From: an uncultured Flavobacteriaceae bacterium
GTDB taxonomy: Bacteria > Bacteroidota > Bacteroidia > Flavobacteriales > Flavobacteriaceae
Direction: 5' to 3'
DNA length: 64,000 bases
NCBI GenBank assembly: GCA_937929935.1
Contig: CALFUL010000023.1
Span: 62,001 to 126,000, forward strand
The notes under the pieces were generated by a model, which saw only the letters and a program-made list of their open reading frames with translations, searched no databases and was not told the origin of the DNA. The number at the start of each line of letters is the position of its first letter. The stretch's first letter is position 1. A program made the translations under genes and the position numbers. This document shows positions 10,201-21,500 of the stretch, one piece after another.

Positions 10201-13200
10201 ATGAGAACAAAATTAAATGGAATCTTAACGCTGCTATTAGCGTTTGTTGTGCATTTATCTTTTGCACAAGACAAAACGATTACCGGTACGGTAACAGACC
10301 AAGATGGTCTACCCTTACCTGGTGTTAACATCGTTGTCGAAGGTACAACCAACGGTACCCAAACTGATTTTGATGGAAACTACGCTATTAATGGTAGCGA
10401 AGGTCAATCACTTCTTTTCTCCTATATAGGCCAAAAAGATGTTAGACAAACTATCGGCGGTGGAAGTACTATTAATGTACAAATGGAGGAGGACGCACAA
10501 GCTCTAGAAGAGGTTGTTGTAACTGCTCAAGGTATTAAGAGAGAGAAAAAAGCTCTTGGTTACGCCGTAACAACTGTAGGCTCAGAAGACTTAGAGTCTA
10601 AAGCTGAAGGTGATGTTGCCAGAGTATTAACTGGTAAAGCGGCTGGTGTTAATATTACAAGTGCTGGAGGTGCATCGGGATCTGCAACCAATGTTGTAAT
10701 TAGAGGTTTAAACTCTTTTAGTGGTAACAACCAAGCTTTATTTATTGTTGATGGTGTGCCTTTTAGTAATGACACTAACCAACAAGGTAGTTTCATTGGT
10801 GGTAACACGGGTGGTTCACGATTCTTGGATCTTGATCCTAACAATATCGCTAGTATCGAAGTACTTAAAGGTTTATCAGCTGCAACATTATATGGTACGC
10901 AAGGTCGTAATGGGGTAATTCTTGTTACTACTAAAGCTGCTTCTGCAACTGCAGGCCCTAAGAAAACTGAAATTACTTTAAATCAATCTTATTTCACGAA
11001 TGAAATGGCTTCATTACCTGAATACCAAAAACAATTTGGTAATGGTTTTGATCAGTCTTTTGGTTGGTTCTTTAGTAACTGGGGTCCTAGTTTTGATGAA
11101 GGTGGAACTGCAGGTTGGGGTGCCCAATCAGCTATTGATGCTAATGGTACATTAGCTCACCCATATTCTACAGCATCTGCAGCCACTGGAATTCCACAAG
11201 CTTTTCCTGAATTTGCAGGAGCAAGATATGATTGGAGACCTTATGACTCAGTTAAAAACTTTTTCAGTCCTGGAAATGTGGTGAACACTTCATTGAACAT
11301 TGCAGGAAGCACCCAAGATGGTAAAGCTTCTTTTAATGCCAATGTTGGTTACTTAGATGACGAAGGTTTTACACCTGGTAATACATTTACAAGAACTAAC
11401 ATTTCTTTAGGGGGTGTTGCTAAACTAAGTAATAAATTTACTGTTCGTGGTACTATGAACTACGCTAGATCAGATAACAAAACGCCACCAATTGCTTCAA
11501 GTAGAGGTAACGGTACAGATGGTTTATCTATTTATGGTAACGTATTCTTTACACCCTTAAGTGTTGATTTACTGGGTCTACCGTTTGAAAACCCAATTGA
11601 TGGTTCTAGTGTATACTACAGACAAAACAATAGTATCATTAACCCAAGATGGACGGCTAAGAATGTTCAATACAGACAGTTAACGAATCGTTTCTTCTGG
11701 AACTTATCTGCAGGTTACGAAATCAATGAAAACTTGAATTTAAACTGGAGATCTGGTCTTGATTTTTACAATGAAAGAAACATCAACAGTTCTAACAAAG
11801 GAGGTATTAATTTCAACAGTGCAATTTTTGGTTTCTTACAAACCTATGATAACAATAACACCATTTGGGATCATTTCGCCTCGATTAATGGTGATTATGA
11901 TTTATCTGAAAAAGTTGGTTTATCATTTACTGCTGGCGCAACGGCTCGTTCAGATTTCTATGATCGTTCAGGTGTAGGAAGTACGGGTCAATTAGTTTTT
12001 GGCGTTAAAAGACATTTTAACTATCAAAATCAAACTCCTATTCAATTCTCTAGAAAACGAAACATTGTTGGGGTTTTAGGACAAGCTACTATAGACTACG
12101 ATGATTTCTTATTCTTTAACGTAAGTGCTCGTAAAGATTGGGTATCTAACTTCCAACGCGCTAATAGATCTATTACGTATCCTGGAGCTAGTTTATCTTT
12201 TCTTCCAACGAACGCAATTCCTGGTTTAAAATCAGAAAACGGATTGAACTTCTTAAAATTAAGAGCAAGTTATGGTACTTCAGCAAACTTTGACGCTGAT
12301 GCCTCATATCCAACTGTTGGAACTGTGGATCAAAATACTCAGATATTTAATGCACAAGGCACATCTATAACTACCAACCAAATTTCTTCGGTTAGACCTA
12401 ATCCAGATTTAAAGCCGGAATTATTAGAAGAAATTGAACTAGGTTTTGAATCTAAATTGTTGAAAAATAGAGTATCACTTGATTTTACCTATTTCCACAA
12501 AACTACTAATGACTTAATAGTTGGGCAACCTTTACCTCCATCAACAGGGTTTTCAATAACCACAACCAATATTGGAGAAATTACGAATAAAGGTTTTGAA
12601 CTTGATTTTGGAGTTGACATATTTAAAGGAGAGAACTTCTCTTGGAATTCAAGAATGAACTTCTTTGCAAATGATCAGATTGTTACTGAACAAGAGGAAG
12701 ATGCTATATTTTATGCAGGTTCACTTGCTGAAGGTGGTGGTTTATTCAGAGGTTCGAATGCTGCGATTAAAGGTGAATCTTTAGGTACTATTGTTGGTAC
12801 AGCTATTGCCCGTGATGCAAATGGGGACTTTTTAGTCAATAGTGCTGGTTCATATGAAGTTGCTGAACAAGATGCTGATGGTAATGTGCCAATTATAGGT
12901 GATGCCATTGCTGATTATACAATGAACTTCATTAACTCGCTACGTTACAAAAACTTGAGTTTTAATTTCCAAATTAATCACACTAAAGGTGGTGACATGC
13001 TTTCAAGTACTGTTGCAACTTTATTAGGTAGAGGATTAATTGTAGAAACTCAAGATCGTGAGAACACATACGTTCTACCTGGTGTAAATGCTAATGGTGA
13101 TGTTAACAGAACTCAAATAAACAACTCAACATATTTCTTTAGTAACTTGTTATTTGGCCCTACTGAAACACGTATCTATGATGCCTCTGTTCTTAGATTA

Positions 13201-13437
13201 CAAGAAGTTTCTCTGGCTTACAGCTTACCCGCTAAAGCTTTAGAGAGAACTCCTTTTGGTTCTTTAGTATTCACCGTGCAAGGTTTTAACCTATGGTATG
13301 ATGCTTACAATACACCAGATGGTGCTAATTTCGACCCTAACGTTCAAGGAGCTGGTGTTGGTAACGGTCAAGGATTTGATTTCTTAAACGGACCTAGCTC
13401 AAGAAGGTACGGAATCAGTTTAAAGGCGTCATTCTAA
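10201..13437 (+). CDS. SusC/RagA-like TonB-dependent outer-membrane receptor
   Basis: 1078 aa. A Sec signal peptide ends around LSFAQ (residue ~22). Residues ~27-100 form a carboxypeptidase-regulatory-like domain (GTVTDQDGLPLPGVNI), followed by a TonB box (ALEEVVVTAQG, ~101-111), a plug domain to ~240 and a long beta-barrel ending in aromatic residues (SLKASF). Proteins of this family import bulky nutrients such as glycans or peptides with a SusD lid, powered by TonB-ExbBD. The susD gene follows after 26 bp. The substrate cannot be read from the sequence: no glycoside hydrolase, sulfatase or peptidase is linked here. Confidence 0.95.
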   Translation: MRTKLNGILTLLLAFVVHLSFAQDKTITGTVTDQDGLPLPGVNIVVEGTTNGTQTDFDGNYAINGSEGQSLLFSYIGQKDVRQTIGGGSTINVQMEEDAQALEEVVVTAQGIKREKKALGYAVTTVGSEDLESKAEGDVARVLTGKAAGVNITSAGGASGSATNVVIRGLNSFSGNNQALFIVDGVPFSNDTNQQGSFIGGNTGGSRFLDLDPNNIASIEVLKGLSAATLYGTQGRNGVILVTTKAASATAGPKKTEITLNQSYFTNEMASLPEYQKQFGNGFDQSFGWFFSNWGPSFDEGGTAGWGAQSAIDANGTLAHPYSTASAATGIPQAFPEFAGARYDWRPYDSVKNFFSPGNVVNTSLNIAGSTQDGKASFNANVGYLDDEGFTPGNTFTRTNISLGGVAKLSNKFTVRGTMNYARSDNKTPPIASSRGNGTDGLSIYGNVFFTPLSVDLLGLPFENPIDGSSVYYRQNNSIINPRWTAKNVQYRQLTNRFFWNLSAGYEINENLNLNWRSGLDFYNERNINSSNKGGINFNSAIFGFLQTYDNNNTIWDHFASINGDYDLSEKVGLSFTAGATARSDFYDRSGVGSTGQLVFGVKRHFNYQNQTPIQFSRKRNIVGVLGQATIDYDDFLFFNVSARKDWVSNFQRANRSITYPGASLSFLPTNAIPGLKSENGLNFLKLRASYGTSANFDADASYPTVGTVDQNTQIFNAQGTSITTNQISSVRPNPDLKPELLEEIELGFESKLLKNRVSLDFTYFHKTTNDLIVGQPLPPSTGFSITTTNIGEITNKGFELDFGVDIFKGENFSWNSRMNFFANDQIVTEQEEDAIFYAGSLAEGGGLFRGSNAAIKGESLGTIVGTAIARDANGDFLVNSAGSYEVAEQDADGNVPIIGDAIADYTMNFINSLRYKNLSFNFQINHTKGGDMLSSTVATLLGRGLIVETQDRENTYVLPGVNANGDVNRTQINNSTYFFSNLLFGPTETRIYDASVLRLQEVSLAYSLPAKALERTPFGSLVFTVQGFNLWYDAYNTPDGANFDPNVQGAGVGNGQGFDFLNGPSSRRYGISLKASF

Positions 13438-13463
13438 ATTAAAATTTTAAATTAATAAGAGAT

Positions 13464-15182
13464 ATGAAAAAAATTATTAAATATATTTCAATAGTTTTCG
13501 CAGCAGCGGTACTTGTTACCGGTTGCGAAACAAATGAGCTGGACTTAACAGTAAGTCCTAATGCGCTCTCGCCTACTCAGGCAGATCCAAATTTGTTGCT
13601 CAATTCAATACAATTGGCTTATGCAACTAATCAGACTGATTTTAACGATTTGGGTGCTCAATTAACACGTATTGACTACTTCGGAGGTAGGAATTATTTC
13701 AATGCATTAGATGGAGCAACTATGAACGGTATATGGTCTAGAACATACGCCTCTGGTGGAAATGGCCCAGGAGACTTTGCTAATGTAGGTATTCAAACTA
13801 ACCTACAAGCTTTAGAACAAATTGACGCCGAAAGTGAAACTGATTATTCTTTTCATGTTGCTATAGCAAAAACAATGTATGCACACTGTCTATTTCAATT
13901 GGTTGATATGTTAGGAGAAGCTGCTTATTCGCAAGCTGGAAATGCTGCAGAATTTCCTGCTCCTCTTTTAGATTCAGGTCAAGATGTATACGCTTCGGCT
14001 TTTACCTTACTTTCTGAAGCAGAAAATTTATTAGCATCAAATCCTGGCACCCAAGGTGCTATTGATTTCTTTTACAATGGAAATGTTGACAATTGGATAA
14101 AAGTTATTAATTCGATTCGTTTAAGATCGTACAAAAACACTGGTAACAAATCTGCTTTTGATGCTATTATTACAGGTGGAGATTATATCGCATCTAGTGC
14201 TGATGATTTAGAACTTCAATACGGGGTAAGCGAATTACAACCTGATGATAGGCATCCTGATTTTGCTGCTGGATACACACCAAGTGGTTCTGGACCTTAC
14301 CGTTCAAATTGGTTGATGAATTTAATGTTGCAAAATGATGACCCAAGAATACGTTACTATTTCTATCGTCAAGCTAATGGTACACCAGGTGCAATAGATA
14401 CTAATGGTAATGCTGTTCCACCGAATGAAGAAACTATTTCATGTTCTTTATTTGTACCTCCTGCACATTATGCTGGTTTTGTTTATTGTAGTGTTGATAA
14501 CGGATATTGGGGTAGATCTCACGGTAACGATGAAGGTGGCCCACCAGATGGATTCTTAAAAGCAGCTCCAGGTGTTTACCCTGCAGCAGGACGATTTGAT
14601 GATAGCCAATTTGGCCCAGTTGACGCAATTACAGGTGTATTGTTAGCACCAGGTGTAGGTCTTGGTCAAGGTGGCGGTGGTGCTGGTATCGAGCCAATTA
14701 TTCTTTCTTCTTATGTTGATTTTTGGATTGGTGAAATGGCTGCTACAGATGCTGAAAGAGCTACTGCTTTAGAAAATGGTTTAACAAAATCTATGGCTAA
14801 AGTTCAAAGTTTCGGTGGATTAGATGGTTCTGCAGATTTATCTTTTGAACCTTCAGCTGCTGAAGTAACTACTTACATCGCTGACAAAATTGCAGCTTTT
14901 AATGCTGCTACTGGTGATGATAAGGAGAACATCTATGCTAATCAATACTATACTAGCCTTTACGGTGGTAGTTTTGAAGCATATAACTATTATAGAAAGA
15001 ATGGATATCCTACGACCTTATTCCCTAACTGGGAACCAGATCCGGGACCATTCCCAAGAACTTTCTTATTGCCACAAAATGAGGTGTTAAACAACCCTAA
15101 TTTGACGCAAAGAACTGATTTAACAACTCAAGTATTTTGGGATACAAATCCAGCGAGCCCAACGTTCCCAGTTGCTAACTAA
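13464..15182 (+). CDS. SusD/RagB-like nutrient-binding lipoprotein
   Basis: 572 aa. A lipoprotein signal peptide with lipobox VTGC (Cys ~21) anchors it at the outer membrane. The N-terminal segment NALSPTQADPNLLLNSIQLAYA matches the SusD-like 2 branch, often found with peptide- or glycan-importing SusC proteins. It would form the hinged lid over the SusC barrel encoded just upstream. Pfam assignment is from memory of the family, not from a search. Confidence 0.92.
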   Translation: MKKIIKYISIVFAAAVLVTGCETNELDLTVSPNALSPTQADPNLLLNSIQLAYATNQTDFNDLGAQLTRIDYFGGRNYFNALDGATMNGIWSRTYASGGNGPGDFANVGIQTNLQALEQIDAESETDYSFHVAIAKTMYAHCLFQLVDMLGEAAYSQAGNAAEFPAPLLDSGQDVYASAFTLLSEAENLLASNPGTQGAIDFFYNGNVDNWIKVINSIRLRSYKNTGNKSAFDAIITGGDYIASSADDLELQYGVSELQPDDRHPDFAAGYTPSGSGPYRSNWLMNLMLQNDDPRIRYYFYRQANGTPGAIDTNGNAVPPNEETISCSLFVPPAHYAGFVYCSVDNGYWGRSHGNDEGGPPDGFLKAAPGVYPAAGRFDDSQFGPVDAITGVLLAPGVGLGQGGGGAGIEPIILSSYVDFWIGEMAATDAERATALENGLTKSMAKVQSFGGLDGSADLSFEPSAAEVTTYIADKIAAFNAATGDDKENIYANQYYTSLYGGSFEAYNYYRKNGYPTTLFPNWEPDPGPFPRTFLLPQNEVLNNPNLTQRTDLTTQVFWDTNPASPTFPVAN

Positions 15183-15195
15183 AACACAAAACAAG

Positions 15196-16143
15196 ATGAA
15201 AAAATATATAACAAACTATTTTTCGATTGTAGCAACTGGTTTAGTACTTCTATTTTCTGCTTGTGAAGAAGGAGATAAAGTATTCGATCAAATTGTTGAA
15301 GCTGAGCAAAGAGGAGCTGTTCTTAGAACTGTTAATTTAGTTTCTAATGAACTACCTATTGGTCAATCTGATGGCGCTTTCTCTGTTGAACTTGAAATTC
15401 AAGATCAAGAGAATGGTACTTTAGTTAATGGTGTTGAAGTCTATGTAGGTTTTAATGATTTAACTGAAGAGGTAGGCTTAGGAACTAACGTTACTGAGGC
15501 TCTATTTGAAACTGTAAGTACATCAGCTTTTTCAATAGGTGAATTTGGTCTTCCTAGATTCTCATATTCAATCACTCTTCCTGAGTTATTGAGTTTTGTA
15601 GGTAGATCTGAGGCTGATATTACGGGTGGGGATCAATTTCCAATTCGCTTTGAACTTGTTTTAACTGATGGTCGCAGATTTTCTGCTGGTCAAAACTCAG
15701 GAACATTAACAGGTTCATATTTCAGTTCTCCTTTTGTATATAATCCGACAGTAATTTGTCCAATCGCAGAAGGCGCTTTTACCGGTACTTACTTACTTAC
15801 TCAACTTAATGATGGACCATTAGGAACTACTTTTGAAAGTGTTAATGTTGAAATTACTGCCACTGGTGGAACCTCTAGATCAATAGCTGTGAATGCATAT
15901 CCTCAATTTGGAGGTTTCGCGAGAAACTTTCTTTTCGACTTGATATGTGATAATATAGCAGTTCAAGATGTTGATACCGGATTAGCATGTGTAGGTGGAG
16001 GAGCTCCTGTTGAATACACGGCAGCGGCAACGACAACAACTTATGATCAAACCGATGATTCAGTAATTGATATTATTTTTACTGAAATTGGTGGTAGTTG
16101 TGGTGCTGATGTCGATGTTAGCTTTACGCTAACAAAACAATAA
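15196..16143 (+). CDS. SusCD-linked lipoprotein, paralogue 1
   Basis: 315 aa from the ATG at 15196, chosen because the signal peptide MKKYITNYFSIVATGLVLLFSAC starts there; an upstream in-frame start at 15172 would overlap the susD end. The lipobox is LFSAC. Residues ~20-185 are closely related to the next gene (shared GDKVFDQIV, EQRGAVLRT and GQNSGTLTGSYFSSPF), while the C-terminal ~125 residues are unrelated to it. Probably a surface-exposed accessory binding lipoprotein of the SusCD complex; function inferred from position only. Confidence 0.8.
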   Translation: MKKYITNYFSIVATGLVLLFSACEEGDKVFDQIVEAEQRGAVLRTVNLVSNELPIGQSDGAFSVELEIQDQENGTLVNGVEVYVGFNDLTEEVGLGTNVTEALFETVSTSAFSIGEFGLPRFSYSITLPELLSFVGRSEADITGGDQFPIRFELVLTDGRRFSAGQNSGTLTGSYFSSPFVYNPTVICPIAEGAFTGTYLLTQLNDGPLGTTFESVNVEITATGGTSRSIAVNAYPQFGGFARNFLFDLICDNIAVQDVDTGLACVGGGAPVEYTAAATTTTYDQTDDSVIDIIFTEIGGSCGADVDVSFTLTKQ

Positions 16144-16152
16144 AAACACAAT

Positions 16153-17094
16153 ATGAATATGAAAAAGTTTAATAATTCTTATTTATCTGTCGCCATTTTT
16201 GGGTTAGTACTTTTATTTACCGCTTGTGAAGATGGTGATAAAGTTTTTGACCAGATAGTTGCAGATGAACAGAGAGGAGCTGTATTACGTACTTTAAGCA
16301 TTAACTCTAATGAACTTCCAATTGGAGTTTCAGAAGGATTCTTCGGAGTTGATTTAGAAGTTCAAGATCAAGAAAACGGTGCCCTATCTCAGAGTATTGA
16401 GGTTTACGGAAGTTTTGTTGATAACACTCCAGATAACGGAAGAGGTGCTTCAACTGAAGATGCACTTATTGAAACTCTTGATGTATCATCTTTCTCAATA
16501 GGAGACAACGGGTTACCTATTACTTCTTATGCTGTTACCTTACCTTCTTTGCTTAGTGCAACAGGGGTAAATGAAGCTGACATAGATGGTGGTGATCAAT
16601 TCGCAGTTCGATTTGAATTGGTGATGATTGATGGAAGAAGATTTTCAAGCGGTCAAAATTCTGGTACGCTGACGGGTTCTTATTTCAGCTCTCCATTCAG
16701 ATATGCTGCAACTATTGTTTGTCCTCCAGTACCACCAACAGTTGGTACATGGACGGTAAACATGCAAGATTCTTACGGTGATGGCTGGCAGTCAACTACT
16801 AGTGATGGTGGTGGACCTGGTTTAGTTGTTACCTTAAGTGATGGCACAGTCTATGAAATTGGTCTTTGTACTCCATACGAAGCTCCAGGTTACGCATGTA
16901 CGGCTGGTGTTAGTGAAGGAACTGCTACTTTTGAAGTTCCGGCAGGTCAAACTGCGGCTGCAATATTTGATTTTAAAGGAGATTTTTGGGGCGAAATGTC
17001 GTTTCAAATAATAACGCCTAATGGCAATGTTGTTGGAGATTTTCCAACAGGTACGGCTGCAGGTGAAGTTCCTATCAACTATTGTGTGAACTAA
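16153..17094 (+). CDS. SusCD-linked lipoprotein, paralogue 2
   Basis: 313 aa (or 311 from the second Met at 16159), lipobox LFTAC. The N-terminal ~190 residues are paralogous to the preceding gene. The C-terminus differs: it begins after CPPVPPTVGTW and carries MQDSYGDGW, a motif of beta-sandwich modules common in secreted Bacteroidota proteins. The tandem pair looks like duplication of a scaffold domain followed by a swap of the C-terminal module. A terminator follows 20 bp after the stop. Confidence 0.8.
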   Translation: MNMKKFNNSYLSVAIFGLVLLFTACEDGDKVFDQIVADEQRGAVLRTLSINSNELPIGVSEGFFGVDLEVQDQENGALSQSIEVYGSFVDNTPDNGRGASTEDALIETLDVSSFSIGDNGLPITSYAVTLPSLLSATGVNEADIDGGDQFAVRFELVMIDGRRFSSGQNSGTLTGSYFSSPFRYAATIVCPPVPPTVGTWTVNMQDSYGDGWQSTTSDGGGPGLVVTLSDGTVYEIGLCTPYEAPGYACTAGVSEGTATFEVPAGQTAAAIFDFKGDFWGEMSFQIITPNGNVVGDFPTGTAAGEVPINYCVN

Positions 17095-17113
17095 TCAATT
17101 TTATTTAAATATT

Positions 17114-17147
17114 AAAAAGTCACTTCTTCATAGAAGTGACTTTTTTA
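17114..17147 (+). terminator. intrinsic terminator of the SusCD operon
   Basis: A 14-bp stem AAAAAGTCACTTCT/AGAAGTGACTTTTT (17114-17127 with 17132-17145) with a TCAT loop and a T tract. It ends the susC-susD-lipoprotein transcript. The A-rich 5' arm would also let it work in reverse, though no gene converges on it. Confidence 0.9.
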
Positions 17148-17204
17148 TTTATATTAACACCTGAATTGATTTTTATTATTTTTCTTAAAAATATTTAGAC
17201 TATT

Positions 17205-18509
17205 ATGAAATTGCATTCTAAACTTCTCATATTATTTATTTTAACAAACTTCTTACTTTTTCTTTTTTCCTGTGATAAACTCGCTGAGGCTAAATTTCCG
17301 GATGAATCTGTTGAGGAAGAAATTATTTTTCCTGAAATTGAAGGTCTTGAAGTTTTTAACGCTGAAAAAATCGATACTAATTACATCTTGGTAAATGATG
17401 CATCAACCAATCGTGTTTATTTAATGGATAAAACCACAGAGGTTAAACATGAATGGAATTTAAATGGGAAAAGACTAGGTAACAATGCCTTTTTGCTTCC
17501 AAATGGTACGCTTTTGGCAATGCTTGAATCAGAATCACCAGAAATTACATTAGGCGGTTTTGGCGGCCTTATTTCAATTTTAGATAAAGATGGTACGATT
17601 GAATGGTCATATGAATACTCAAATGACAAACATATAGCACATCATGACGCTATTCAACTTCCAAATGGCAATATTCTATTTCTATCGTGGGAGAAAAAAT
17701 CAATGGAAGAAGCAAATGCAATTGGTTTTTCTGCAGGAACTCAAATTATTTATGATGCAGTACTTGAAATAAATCCTGCAACTGATGAAATTGTTTGGTC
17801 TTGGCATTTATGGGACCATTTAATTCAAGATGTTGACGGCTCAAAAGAAAAATTTGGTGACGTAGCTGAAAATCCTCAGCGTATTGATGTAAATTATCTT
17901 GAAGTACCCAATGATGATGGTGATCTTAGTCATGCTAATGGTATTGCCTATGATTCAGAAAAAGACATTATTTTTATAAGCGCAAATTTTTACAGTGAAA
18001 TTTGGGTTATTGATCATAGCACTACAACTCAAGAAGCGCGATCAAATTCTGGGGGTAATTTTGATAAAGGAGGTGATTTAATTTATCGCTTTGGAAACCC
18101 TCGTGCCTATAAAAATGATTTAGGTACAAGAAGGTTTGATCGTAACCACCACCCTAACCTACTCTCTGGAAATAAAAAAGGAAATATGTTGGTTTTCGCC
18201 AATGGTTTCTCAAATGAACAATCTGAAGCATTAGAGTTTGATGTTTCACCATTATTACCCTTAACACCAAACACGGATAATGAACCACCCGTGGTTTGGA
18301 ATTTTACCGATACAGATTTATATTCAGGCAGGGTTTCAGGAGTTGACCTACTATCGAACGGAAATAGACTCATCACAGAGGGTGACTTTGGTTTTTGGGA
18401 AGTTACTGAAGAAGGAGAAATAGTTTGGAAATTTCAAACCTCCGGATTTTTCTGGCGAGGATACCATTATGATAAAGATGCACCAGAAATACTTTTGCTT
18501 GATTTATAA
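17205..18509 (+). CDS. arylsulfotransferase-like (ASST family) lipoprotein
   Basis: 434 aa with a lipoprotein signal (lipobox FLFSC, Cys ~23). The repeating pattern of short strands (NAFLLPNGTLLAM, DAIQLPNGNILFLSW, NRNHHPNLLSGNKKGNMLVFANG, VDLLSNGNRLITEGD) is the beta-propeller pattern of arylsulfotransferase-type proteins. Conserved HHD and HHP segments may be active-site histidines, as the catalytic residue of true ASST is His. Whether it transfers sulfate is unproven; many Bacteroidota members of this family are of unknown function. It follows the terminator, so it likely has its own promoter. Confidence 0.7.
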   Translation: MKLHSKLLILFILTNFLLFLFSCDKLAEAKFPDESVEEEIIFPEIEGLEVFNAEKIDTNYILVNDASTNRVYLMDKTTEVKHEWNLNGKRLGNNAFLLPNGTLLAMLESESPEITLGGFGGLISILDKDGTIEWSYEYSNDKHIAHHDAIQLPNGNILFLSWEKKSMEEANAIGFSAGTQIIYDAVLEINPATDEIVWSWHLWDHLIQDVDGSKEKFGDVAENPQRIDVNYLEVPNDDGDLSHANGIAYDSEKDIIFISANFYSEIWVIDHSTTTQEARSNSGGNFDKGGDLIYRFGNPRAYKNDLGTRRFDRNHHPNLLSGNKKGNMLVFANGFSNEQSEALEFDVSPLLPLTPNTDNEPPVVWNFTDTDLYSGRVSGVDLLSNGNRLITEGDFGFWEVTEEGEIVWKFQTSGFFWRGYHYDKDAPEILLLDL

Positions 18510-18575
18510 ATTCAAATATAAATTTGCTTTGCAAAAACATATTTTAATCTGATAATACTTTGTTTAAGAATACAC

Positions 18576-21500
18576 ATGAACAAGATTTTATTAAAAATAT
18601 TTTTAATTTGTTTACTATTCCATTCCTGTAAACAAAAGAACGAATCAACTAAAGTAAATTCGCCTCAAGACTCAAATATTGAGCAAAAAATATTTAAAAA
18701 GGTCAAAACCCAACACTCAAAACTACTTTTTCAAAACTCAATTTCTGAAAATCTAGAAACAAAAGAAAACCTTTTTAATTACGACTATTTTTATAACGGT
18801 GCAGGGGTTGGCGTTGAAGACCTTGATAATGACGGTCTTTTAGACGTATTCTTTTGCGGTAATCAAATGGAAAACAAGATTTTCAAAAATTTGGGAAATC
18901 TTCAATTTGAAGATGTTTCGAGTCGTGCACATATTAATAATGGCAAATCTTGGGCAAACGGTATAACCTTTGTAGATATTAATAATGATAATCTTCTTGA
19001 TATTTATGTCTCGCAAGGTGGACCTTTTGAACGTGAAAAGAGAAAAAATCGCCTTTACATTAATAAAGGAAATCTAATTTTTGAAGAAAAAGCAGAATTT
19101 TATGGCTTAGCAGATCAAGGTATTTCAACCCAATCAGTTTTTTTTGATTTTGACAATGATGGTGACCTAGATTGCTTGGTCATGAATGAAAATGAACTTT
19201 ATGGCTATGACCCGATTAGCTTGTCAAAAATGGTTGCTAAAAATCGTGAAAATCAAAAATATAATTCGTCACACCTTTACCGCAATGATAAAGGTTCTTT
19301 CATAGATGTTACCAAAATAAGCGGTGTTGAAAAACCCATTTTCGGCTTGGGGCTTACCGTTTCAGATTTCAACAATGATGGCTGGTTAGATTTTTATATT
19401 GCAAGTGATTACTACATACCCGATGCCCTTTTTATAAATAATCAAGATGGTACTTTTAAAGATAAAATTAAAACATATACCAATCAAGTATCTTTTTATG
19501 GTATGGGGCTCGATGTCGCTGACATCAACAATGATAACTTACAAGATATATTTGTTCTTGACATGGCCGCAAATGATCATATAAGGTCTAAAACCTTAAT
19601 GGCATCAATGAATACTAAAAGGTTTGATTATCTGATTAATGAAGCTAACTACCATTATCAATATATGTACAATTCTTTACAGCTTAACACGGGGGCTGGT
19701 AAATATTCAAACATTGCACAATCAACAGGCATGGCAAATACAGATTGGAGTTGGTCTGTTTTAATGTCTGATTTTGACCACGATGAAGATAAAGACGTAT
19801 ACGTGACCAACGGCTATCGTAGATATGCCCTTGACAATGATTTGCAAAAAAAAGTATTTAATGCAAAAGTTCAGTATAAAAATCAAGTTCCCCTTGAGGT
19901 CAAGAAAAGACTCTATAATGAAATGCCATCTGAAAAACTACCCAACATACTGTTTGAAAACAAAGGAGCACTTAATTTTGAAGAAAGAGCTTCAGATTGG
20001 GGTTTAGCAGACCATTCATTTAGTAACGGTAGTGCTGTAGGTGATTTAGACAATGATGGTGATTTAGACATTGTGGTCAATAATATTGATGAGAATTGTT
20101 TCTTATATCAAAACATGACTATAGAAAATAATCTAGGTAATTATCTTAAGGTTAAAACAAAATCTGAAATTTCTGAATCTTTTCCGAAGGTCACGATTCA
20201 TTATCAAGATAAAAGTCAGTTTATTGAAACAAGACGAGTTCGTGGTTATAGATCCGCACATGAAAAAGCAGCTCATTTTGGTCTTGGTAAAACAGAAAAA
20301 ATTGATTCCTTAATGATTGAATGGCCTGATGGTCAAATTATTACAAAATTTGATATCAAAACCAATACTACCATAGTGGTTGACAAAAAAGATGCCCAAT
20401 TAAAGACTAGCTCTTCAATAAAAAATATAGCAACGGCTTTTAAAGGAATAAACCCTCAGAATATTGGAATCAACTTTTTGCATAAAGAAAATAACTATGA
20501 TGATTTCGAAAAAGAAATTTTACTACCCTATAAACAAAGTACACTTGGACCATTTATTAGCAAAGGAGATTTTAATGGGGATACATTAGATGATTTCTTT
20601 ATTGGTGGTGCATCAGGTCAATCAGGTGCTATTTACATTCAACAAGCATCCGGAAAGTTTATTAAAAAAGAAAATAGCGCATTCAACCAAGATAAACTAT
20701 CAGAGGATATGGAAGCTGCAATTTTTGATTTTGATAATGACAATGATCTTGACCTTTATGTGGTCAGTGGGGGCAATGAATTTGCCAATCATTCTTCTTA
20801 CTATGCTGATCGATTATACCTGAATGACGGTAATGGTAACATGACTAAAATTGAGAGTGCCGAATTACAAAAATTTCCAAAAAGTGGTAAATCAGTTACC
20901 GCCATCGATTTTGATAATGACGGGGATCAAGACCTATTGGTAGGTAATAGAATAGTGTCCAATAAATATCCGGTTCCTAGTTCTTCTATCCTGTATGAAA
21001 ACAGAAACGGTCAACTTTTAGACGTTACAGAAAGTAAGGCTCCTCAATTAAAAGATTTTGGTATTATCAATAGTATAATTGCGACTAATATCGATAATGA
21101 TGATTATGTTGATTTCATTGCCGTAGGTGAGTGGTCTGAAATAGGAATTTTCGGTAATAACAAAGGTGTTTTTAAAAGACTTGAAAACAATGAGACATTA
21201 CCTAAAGGATGGTGGTTTTCAATTCAAGAAACCGATATCAATAATGATGGCTTACCAGATTATTTAGTAGGCAACGTGGGCACCAACATTAAATTTACGG
21301 CAAGTGCAGAAAAGCCATTTAAAGTGTTTGCCAGTGATTTTGACGGTAATGGCACTCAAGATATTGTTTTAAGTAAAAAATACAAAGGTGCCTACGTACC
21401 TGTGCGAGGTCGTGAATGTTCATCACAACAAATGCCCTTTATTAAGCAAAAATTTAAAAGCTATTCAGATTTTGCAAATGCTGATTTAGATGATATTTAT

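Noticed and set aside
17205-18509. Firm assignment as an active aryl sulfotransferase
   Set aside because: Only the propeller pattern and candidate histidines are visible; a disulfide-forming partner or sulfated substrate genes are not linked.
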